Shown here piece by piece: positions 1 to 4,681 of a stretch of 7,215 nucleotides of DNA. A program made the position numbers and the translations under genes. The notes under the pieces were generated by a model that was not told where the DNA came from, did not search any database, and worked only from the letters and a program-made list of their open reading frames with translations. Source of the stretch: Kofleriaceae bacterium (GTDB lineage Bacteria > Myxococcota_A > Polyangia > Haliangiales > Haliangiaceae); NCBI GenBank assembly GCA_016763395.1, contig JAESTW010000467.1, positions 1 to 7,215 on the forward strand. Direction: 5' to 3'. The number at the start of each line of letters is the position of its first letter. Position 1 is the first letter of the stretch.

Positions 1-1180
1 GTTGGTCTTCATCCTGGATGTCCGGGATCAATACTGCAAACTCGTCGCCGCCCAGTCGAGCCACTGTAGCGAACTCACCCGCAGCCGCTACCAATCGCTC
101 TGCGATTTCGCGCAAGAGTAAGTCGCCAACGTCGTGGCCCAGCGTATCATTGACGATCTTGAACCGGTCCAAGTCGAGCAATAGAATTGTGGGTTTGGCG
201 CCAGAATTTCGACTTGCTCGGCCCAGGTTCTGCAGCACCTGCTGACGAAACTCTGTCCGGTTTGCTAGCCCAGTAAGCTGGTCGTAGTGCGCCATATAGG
301 CCAAGCGCTGCTCACTCGCCTTGCGCTCTATCGAATAGCAAATTGCTCTAACGAGTGTCCGAGAGTCGACTTCCCCCTTGACCAAGTAATCCTGAGCGCC
401 ATTTTGCACCGCCTGCGCAGCCAGGCTCTGGTCACTTTGTCCGCTCATGACAATAACCGGGATTTCCGGTACAAAGGCTTGGAGTCGCCTCGCAACGTCC
501 ATTCCTCGAGCATCAGGCAGGGACATATCAGTAATTATTGCGTCAAAAGAAAAATTCTCTAGCGTAGTAATGGCGTCGGACAAGCGTTCAACATGAGTTA
601 CAACGTAACGACCGCTGTCGCCCCTCAGCATTCTTGAGATCAACTTTGCATCACCAGGCGAGTCCTCGATTAGCAACACCCGAGTTACGTCCGTATCTTC
701 GACCTCCTCGGACACTATATTGGCAACTGAGTGCGTCGCGTGCAAATGGAGCGCCTGCAAAATCGCTTTTTCCAATTCGCCTTGATCCCAAGGCTTGGGC
801 ACGATGCAGGTAATCCCCCGGGCACTCTCGGATGCTGTGGGCAGGTCTAGCCAGACCGCGCCGGTCACAAGTACAAACGAGGCCAGTGGCGCAGCAATGC
901 GCGCTTTTTCGATTAACTCGATGCCGTTCATCTCCGGCATTTCCAGATCTGTTGCAATTACCGAATAGGTGTTTTTCCGAATCAGTTCCATCGCCTCAGC
1001 CCCACTCGACGCCAACTCTATCGATAGTGACGAGTGGCGGAGTTCGCGAACAAATACCTTGCGGGCATCCGGATCGTCGTCAACATAGAGGACCCTTGTC
1101 CCTTTAAACAGGGAGTCATCCAGACTCGTCTTTTCTGGTCTGGCCGTAGGCCTCCGTCCGCGTGTTGCTACATTCCCCAC
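1..1180 (-). CDS. REC-REC-GGDEF response regulator (diguanylate cyclase), C-terminus beyond window
   Basis: Reverse-strand reading gives 393 codons open to the window edge; the missing 3' end would complete the GGDEF domain and might add more. Numbering from a GTG at 1180-1178: REC1 about residues 29-148, with acidic D34-D36, phospho-acceptor D78 (ATDLEMPEMNG), T106 and K129-P130. REC2 about 166-286, with E172-D173, D218 (TDMSLPDARG), S246 and K268. GGDEF domain from about 298 (DQLTGLANR, LLDLDRFKIVND) to the signature RLGGDEF at 375-381. The active-site motif is intact, so synthesis of cyclic-di-GMP from two GTP is expected. The allosteric RxxD I-site is absent: the equivalent residues, GEFA at 368-371, lack both R and D. 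It lies downstream of the kinase and the single receiver and is probably a target of their phosphotransfer. The start is uncertain: no ATG lies between the in-frame stop at 1196-1198 and REC1, and the GTG has no clear Shine-Dalgarno. Confidence 0.9.
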   Translation of the reverse strand, partial: MGNVATRGRRPTARPEKTSLDDSLFKGTRVLYVDDDPDARKVFVRELRHSSLSIELASSGAEAMELIRKNTYSVIATDLEMPEMNGIELIEKARIAAPLASFVLVTGAVWLDLPTASESARGITCIVPKPWDQGELEKAILQALHLHATHSVANIVSEEVEDTDVTRVLLIEDSPGDAKLISRMLRGDSGRYVVTHVERLSDAITTLENFSFDAIITDMSLPDARGMDVARRLQAFVPEIPVIVMSGQSDQSLAAQAVQNGAQDYLVKGEVDSRTLVRAICYSIERKASEQRLAYMAHYDQLTGLANRTEFRQQVLQNLGRASRNSGAKPTILLLDLDRFKIVNDTLGHDVGDLLLREIAERLVAAAGEFATVARLGGDEFAVLIPDIQDEDQ

Positions 1181-1259
1181 GTAGTAGTGGATCGGCTACC
1201 TGAGCAAAACTTTAGGCGAATTCACCAGGTATGGCGCGCATTGATGTAGTTCCTACGTA

Positions 1260-1310
1260 GATCACCTCAGAAACAGTGATCACCTCAGAAACAGTGATCT
1301 CAGAATCAGT
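1260..1310. repeat. 18-bp tandem repeat, two perfect units plus a degenerate third
   Basis: Units gatcacctcagaaacagt occupy 1260-1277 and 1278-1295. A 15-bp degenerate copy, gatctcagaatcagt, follows at 1296-1310, and the next bases begin a further gat. Each unit together with the start of the next can fold as GATCAC-10 nt-GTGATC. The unit junction 1276-1283 is itself the palindrome GTGATCAC. The array sits just after the stop codon of the single receiver gene (minus strand) and before the GGDEF gene. It could be a transcription attenuator, an mRNA-stability element or a binding site; the sequence does not decide which. Confidence 0.85.
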
Positions 1311-1312
1311 GA

Positions 1313-1747
1313 TTAGCCCATCGCCGGCAGTCTAACGACGCCCATCCAATAGCTATCAATACTGCGGATAACTTCCATAAAGCCTGGAAAATCAACAGGC
1401 TTTTTAATGTACGAGTTTGCGTGTAAGCGGTATGAGGTATCGACATCTTCCATCGATTGCGAGGTACTCAGAATCAACACCGGGATTTTTAGCAACGAAG
1501 GATCTGCTTTGATCTCTTGCAGAATTTCTCGCCCATCCTTCTTGGGCAGATTTAGGTCCAAGAGGACTAAATCAGGCCGTGGTGCGTCCTTGTATTCACC
1601 ACGTTGATAGAAGAAATCCATTGCCTTCATGCCATCATCGACAACATACAAGGTGTTTTCAATCTTCGCTCTAGACAATGCTTTTGCAGTGAGCTTAGCG
1701 TCGCCTAGGTTGTCTTCGATAAGAAGTATATTAATCGGTGTTGTCAT
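1313..1747 (-). CDS. Rcp1-type single-domain response regulator
   Basis: A 144-aa protein that is only a receiver domain. It shows the acidic pair E11-D12, phospho-acceptor D64 in LVLLDLNLPKKDG, the switch residue T95 in LILSTSQS, and the conserved K116-P117 in YIKKPVDFPGF. The LDLNLPKKDGRE motif, the late KKPVDF motif and the tail after helix 5 are typical of the Rcp1 group, small receivers that pair with phytochrome-like or PAS-type kinases of the HisKA class seen next door. There is no DNA-binding or enzymatic output domain, so it probably acts by protein contact or as a phosphate shuttle to the downstream REC-REC-GGDEF protein. Its ATG lies inside the kinase gene (17-nt overlap) and has no strong ribosome binding site, suggesting translational coupling. 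The stop TAA at 1315-1313 directly abuts the tandem repeat. Confidence 0.95.
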   Translation of the reverse strand: MTTPINILLIEDNLGDAKLTAKALSRAKIENTLYVVDDGMKAMDFFYQRGEYKDAPRPDLVLLDLNLPKKDGREILQEIKADPSLLKIPVLILSTSQSMEDVDTSYRLHANSYIKKPVDFPGFMEVIRSIDSYWMGVVRLPAMG

Positions 1748-3818
1748 CTACTGCCATCGAGAACGAAAAGGTAGTTCCCTTGCCTAGTTCGGATTGTACC
1801 TCGATTTGCCCACCATGTCGATGAACAATTCGATCGCAAATCGCCAGCCCCATCCCTGAACCGGCGTATTCGGTGCGAGTGTGTAGGCGTTGGAAAATCT
1901 CGAAGATGCGATCTTTGTACTGCATATCAAATCCGATGCCGTTGTCCGAGATAGAAAACATCCACCGGTTGCCATCTCTCTTTGCGCTGACGGTTACTCG
2001 TGGAGTTTCGGATTTTGAAAATTTGATTCCGTTACTAACCAAGTTTTGCAATAGCTGTCGTAACTGGATGGGGTCGGCCGTTATCCGCGGCAATCCCTTC
2101 GCCACAACCTCTGCCCCAGCTTCAGCAATCATGATTTTCAAGTCCAGCTGAACTTGCTCGGCAATTTCTTGTGAATCGGTTTCGCGCAATTCAATAGAGG
2201 ATTGTCCGATTTTTGAATACGTGAGTAGCTCTTGAATTAGAGCTTGCATGCGTTTGGCGCCATCAACAGCAAAGTCGATATACTCGTCTGCTTCTTCCCC
2301 TAACTTTCCGCCGTAATCCTCCTTTAGAAGCCAAGTGTAACTGGCAATCATCCGCAGTGGTTCTTGCAAATCGTGGGACGCGACATATGCGAACTTTTCC
2401 AAGTCTGCATTCGAGCGCTGCAAGTCGACGAGCATCTCTGTTTTTTCCCGCTCAGCCGCTTTTTGCTTGCTCACATTTTGTAGAATGCCAACAAACATAC
2501 ATTCCGAATCAAGCTGCATCTCCCCCACCGATAAACTCACGGGAAATACCGTACCGTCTTTTCGACGAGCGCTTACGTCTCGTGATTTTCCTATTGCTTT
2601 GGCGACCCCGGTATCGTGATATGCCGCCAAATAGCCATCGTGCTCTTCCTGGTAGGGATTGGGCATTAGCATCTTAATGTTTTGTCCGATAACCTCACTC
2701 GGCTCGTAGCCAAACTCGCGTTTCACCGAGGGATTTACAGACTCAACGATGCCTTTTTTATCGATGACAATAATCATGTCAAAAGCAGTATCGATGATAG
2801 CCTGGACTCGAGCTTCGCTTGCCGCTAGCTCTGCCGATTTCTCCTGTACGATTGCAACGTGTTGCTCCACCATATTCTGGGCAAGTTTGCGCTCCTCAAC
2901 CTCGACCTCAACCTGGCGATAGGTACGAACGTAGTCAGCGATTAGTCCGAGACATGGAACCGCGTACGCGATAATTTTCATGAAGTGGGCGACGTTAAAA
3001 TGGTGGTCAAAGAGCGCGGTCGATCCCAGCGCCATGTGCAACTGAGTCGCGACATCAGGGATCACACTGAGCCACAACGCCAGTGCAAAGTAGTTGGTTA
3101 CTTTGCGTAGAAAGAGTGGATACAATAAGAAACCGGAGAACGCGTAAATAACCAGTGGGTACACATCCCATGGCCTAGTGATGGTTGCGTCGGGAAACAT
3201 CGTTTGCGGTAAAGCTGCGCTCGTGGCCGCATAGTCGATGATCAAGGCGGACAGGATCGCTAACAACAATGCGAAGCCGGCGACCACCCAAACACTGCGT
3301 CTCGGCGCCGCCTCTACAGACCAACGTCGCATGAAAAAGAGCATCAACAACGCGGTAAGTGGGATTATTGCGTTAAATGTCCGACAGATTGCCCAAGTAA
3401 AAGGAATGAGATCCTGATTGTTGGCGGAAGCGGAGATTAATCTGTCCGCAGCAAGGGTATGAAATGCGTCCATGGTCCCCGCCGCGAGCAACGCAAATGC
3501 TACTACTGGTGTTACAATGTCTCGCCGGACAATAAAGTGGGCAAATGCGAGTACGATAGTGAAGAGAGCGATAATGGTTGCGGTCCACTCCAATATTGTG
3601 TGAGTGAAACTGCCGGACATCCCGCTAAAAGCCAACTCTCTAAACGCCTTCCCATCGAGCTCGTCGAAGTCGGCAGGACTTACTGGGGGCGCGGAACTGA
3701 AATCAGCGCCCAACAACTGAAGTAGCGTGGGAAGTAGACAGATAAATACCAACACACCTGCAACCTTGAGTGGCAATTGTGAAAATACGGCTCGCAGTCC
3801 TGTGATTGGCTTATTCAT
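1731..3818 (-). CDS. Membrane sensor histidine kinase: MASE3-like sensor, FixL-like PAS, HisKA, HATPase_c
   Basis: 695 aa. The N-terminal part has about eight hydrophobic segments (roughly 15-36, 76-97, 101-119, 138-162, 175-196, 217-237, 241-257, 278-296). It carries MASE3-like marks: GTMDAFHTL at 114-122 and HFMKIIAY at 278-285. A short coiled coil (about 301-337) leads to a PAS domain (about 338-452) with the FixL signature NIKMLMPNPY...HDGYL...RRKDGTVFPVSLSVGEM. The histidine equivalent to the FixL heme ligand is H393, and the distal arginine equivalent is R413. HisKA has the phosphorylated H482 in ASHDLQEPLRM. HATPase_c has the N-box N596 (NLVSNGIKF), G1 DNGIGFD at 625-631, F-box IFEIFQRLH and G2 GSGMGLAI at 653-660. 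All catalytic elements are intact, so it should autophosphorylate and feed the receiver encoded directly downstream. There is no clear Shine-Dalgarno before the ATG. Heme binding is an inference; many PAS domains keep this signature without proof of heme. Confidence 0.95.
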   Translation of the reverse strand: MNKPITGLRAVFSQLPLKVAGVLVFICLLPTLLQLLGADFSSAPPVSPADFDELDGKAFRELAFSGMSGSFTHTILEWTATIIALFTIVLAFAHFIVRRDIVTPVVAFALLAAGTMDAFHTLAADRLISASANNQDLIPFTWAICRTFNAIIPLTALLMLFFMRRWSVEAAPRRSVWVVAGFALLLAILSALIIDYAATSAALPQTMFPDATITRPWDVYPLVIYAFSGFLLYPLFLRKVTNYFALALWLSVIPDVATQLHMALGSTALFDHHFNVAHFMKIIAYAVPCLGLIADYVRTYRQVEVEVEERKLAQNMVEQHVAIVQEKSAELAASEARVQAIIDTAFDMIIVIDKKGIVESVNPSVKREFGYEPSEVIGQNIKMLMPNPYQEEHDGYLAAYHDTGVAKAIGKSRDVSARRKDGTVFPVSLSVGEMQLDSECMFVGILQNVSKQKAAEREKTEMLVDLQRSNADLEKFAYVASHDLQEPLRMIASYTWLLKEDYGGKLGEEADEYIDFAVDGAKRMQALIQELLTYSKIGQSSIELRETDSQEIAEQVQLDLKIMIAEAGAEVVAKGLPRITADPIQLRQLLQNLVSNGIKFSKSETPRVTVSAKRDGNRWMFSISDNGIGFDMQYKDRIFEIFQRLHTRTEYAGSGMGLAICDRIVHRHGGQIEVQSELGKGTTFSFSMAVDDNTD

Positions 3819-3922
3819 TATTGATCATTTGGGAAATACTCCACCGATACAATCTGCACTCGGATACACGGGCTAAACCTTTAGGGAAAACCCATAGTAC
3901 CTTTATGTGAGGCAAAGTGGAA
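3819..3922. promoter_or_regulatory. Divergent upstream region of the kinase operon
   Basis: This non-coding stretch separates the kinase start from the leader of the plus-strand small gene and should hold the operon promoter. A TACTAT hexamer on the minus strand (3899-3894) resembles a -10 box, but no convincing -35 lies at the right distance. The inverted repeat CTAAA-CC-TTTAG at 3873-3884 lies between that hexamer and the kinase start and could be an operator. No AGGAG-type site precedes the kinase ATG. The assignment is weak. Confidence 0.3.
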
Positions 3923-3960
3923 AGCCGTGTGTCTAACTGATAGCGAGGCAGTACACGGCT
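3923..3960 (+). promoter_or_regulatory. 8-bp perfect inverted repeat in the leader of the small plus-strand gene
   Basis: AGCCGTGT (3923-3930) and ACACGGCT (3953-3960) are perfect reverse complements separated by 22 nt, ending 26 nt before the ATG at 3987. They could form an RNA hairpin in the leader or a dimeric operator in DNA. Confidence 0.5.
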
Positions 3961-3985
3961 GTCGACGGAAACGCAGGAGATCGAC
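3961..3985 (+). promoter_or_regulatory. Ribosome binding site AGGAG in the loop of a small hairpin
   Basis: AGGAG at 3975-3979 lies 7 nt before the ATG at 3987, a good Shine-Dalgarno that fixes this start over the in-frame upstream ATG at 3927. It is flanked by GTCGA (3961-3965) and TCGAC (3981-3985), perfect complements that would place the site in a 15-nt loop. Confidence 0.55.
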
Positions 3986-3986
3986 C

Positions 3987-4124
3987 ATGAATCTAACTCG
4001 TTCAACTCCCACATCCTTAGTAATAACTCTGCTGGCTGGTATTGCAGTGCTAGCCTGCACTGCAGACGATGTTATGGGAGGTTCTGGAGGTGGAGGAGGT
4101 GGAGCGGGCATCTGCAATCGCTGA
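3987..4124 (+). CDS. Small secreted or lipoprotein-like Gly-rich peptide, possibly a truncated gene
   Basis: 45 aa. I do not recognise a family. It begins MNLTRSTPTS followed by a hydrophobic stretch, LVITLLAGIAVLA, and then C24. This resembles a signal peptide with a loose type II (lipoprotein) site, VLA-C, although the -3 and -2 residues are not ideal. The remainder is ADDVM, a Gly/Ser run (GGSGGGGGG), then AGICNR and a stop. The good AGGAG site at proper spacing and the classical signal-like start support real translation. Only about 21 residues would remain after processing, and the final codons are antisense to the rhodanese remnant. The ORF may therefore be the 5' end of a longer secreted-protein gene cut at about 4105-4115, or a genuine tiny lipoprotein. 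Confidence 0.5.
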   Translation: MNLTRSTPTSLVITLLAGIAVLACTADDVMGGSGGGGGGAGICNR

Positions 4125-4313
4125 TTCAACGCGGGAGATATGGTAAAGAGGGATATTGATCGCGTTCTCGAGATGACCTACTTCAAACTCGTGAGGCTCC
4201 CGGACATCGACGATCGTTGCGCCATTTTTGAGTGCTACCGCAATGTCATCACTGGTGGCAAACGATTCCCATTTGCCGATGAGGCGCAGAAGGAAGGGGA
4301 TTCGGGGGCAGTT
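4050..4313 (-). pseudogene. Rhodanese-domain remnant, N-terminal half only
   Basis: The minus-strand frame open between a stop at 4316-4314 and one at 4052-4050 contains a clear rhodanese first half: ALKNGATIVDVREPHEF, then EVGHLENAINIPLYH and ISRVESAIADAR. In the family this is followed within about 10-20 residues by the catalytic Cys loop (CRSGxRS type) and a final helix-strand pair. Here similarity ends near 4104, and the frame continues as low-complexity Ser/Thr (antisense to the Gly run) to the stop. I found no CRSG-like sequence in the other minus frames just beyond. No ATG precedes the domain, and alternative starts lack a ribosome binding site. With start, Cys loop and C-terminus missing, it cannot be a working sulfurtransferase. 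The plus-strand ORF at 4140-4388 is its antisense shadow. Confidence 0.65.
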
Positions 4314-4563
4314 TCACTCCGCGTATTCAGTGCCGCACAGAGGAGTTGTATATCAAGTCCAATGGATGCGCAGCCGGGAGCCACATAGGCGCAATTCCCA
4401 ACACAGCACGAGCAGTACACCCAGGCCAATACTTATAGATGTAGTGGCCCACAAACTCCTACATTCAAGACCGTGGCCCAGCACTCCGATTTCAGCAAAT
4501 GTTGCGACTTGTAACTCTTTGTCAAAATTTGACTTGGATTAAACCGCAGTGAATCCACGCACG
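4314..4563. other. Intergenic stretch with no recognised gene
   Basis: No ORF here has both a plausible start site and a recognisable domain. On the minus strand, the same frame as the rhodanese remnant encodes a hydrophobic run (SISIGLGVLLVLCW, about 4400-4440) that ends at a stop at 4355-4353. It could be debris of a membrane segment or chance. The only ordered element seen is the inverted repeat at 4521-4533. Confidence 0.4.
4521..4533. promoter_or_regulatory. Inverted repeat GTCAAA-A-TTTGAC
   Basis: Two perfect 6-bp arms are separated by one base. It lies 30 nt upstream of the candidate -35 box of the macroglobulin gene, so an operator role is possible. A short AT-rich palindrome could also occur by chance. 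Confidence 0.35.
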
Positions 4564-4593
4564 TTGACCCTTAGGTGAATTCCCCTCTTTATT
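4564..4593 (+). promoter_or_regulatory. Candidate sigma70-type promoter of the macroglobulin gene
   Basis: TTGACC (4564-4569) matches five of six -35 positions. TTTATT (4588-4593), after an 18-nt spacer, matches four of six -10 positions. Transcription would start about 80 nt before the ATG at 4682. Confidence 0.35.
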
Positions 4594-4672
4594 GTCCACA
4601 AAGGCGCCCCCGTGTAGACGATAGCGTCGAAAATGTCAGTTACGCTGAATGTTCAGGCCTCATTACGTTCTT

Positions 4673-4677
4673 GGAGA
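4673..4677 (+). promoter_or_regulatory. Ribosome binding site GGAGA that decides the macroglobulin start
   Basis: GGAG lies 5 nt before the ATG at 4682 and yields a protein starting MKQRLAILIP, a normal signal or anchor N-terminus. The in-frame ATG at 4649 has no such site, so the start at 4682 is preferred. Confidence 0.7.
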
Positions 4678-4681
4678 ACAG

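Noticed and set aside
1211..1226. Similarity of TTTAGGCGAATTCACC (1211-1226) to TTAGGTGAATTCCCC (4571-4585) as a shared regulatory box
   Set aside because: The match is short and contains a common restriction-site palindrome; two occurrences on unrelated contexts are not enough for a motif.
1034..1249. Plus-strand ORFs over the left 1.2 kb (e.g. 18-245, 832-1107, 1034-1249)
   Set aside because: All are shadows opposite the REC-REC-GGDEF frame, whose catalytic and receiver motifs are unmistakable.
1260..1310. CRISPR-like array
   Set aside because: The units are contiguous with no spacers and only 18 bp long; it is a plain tandem repeat.
1260..1312. Rho-independent terminator after the receiver gene
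   Set aside because: The stems are only 6 bp, AT/GC mixed, and no T-run follows on the minus strand.
3881..4129. Minus-strand 82-aa Pro-rich ORF (MNQRLQMPAPPPPPPEPP)
   Set aside because: The Pro run is only the antisense of the Gly-coding GGT/GGA stretch of the plus-strand small gene; no start signal or recognisable fold.
4140..4388. Plus-strand 82-aa ORF starting MVKRDIDRVLEM
   Set aside because: It lies antisense to the clear rhodanese sequence on the minus strand; its ribosome binding site spacing is too short and the protein shows no domain.
4353..4541. Minus-strand open frame with a hydrophobic run (SISIGLGVLLVLCW), considered as the membrane anchor of the rhodanese (YibN-like)
   Set aside because: It is in the same frame, but two stops (4353-4355 and 4314-4316) lie between it and the rhodanese, the spacing is too long for the YibN layout, and it has no ATG or ribosome binding site.
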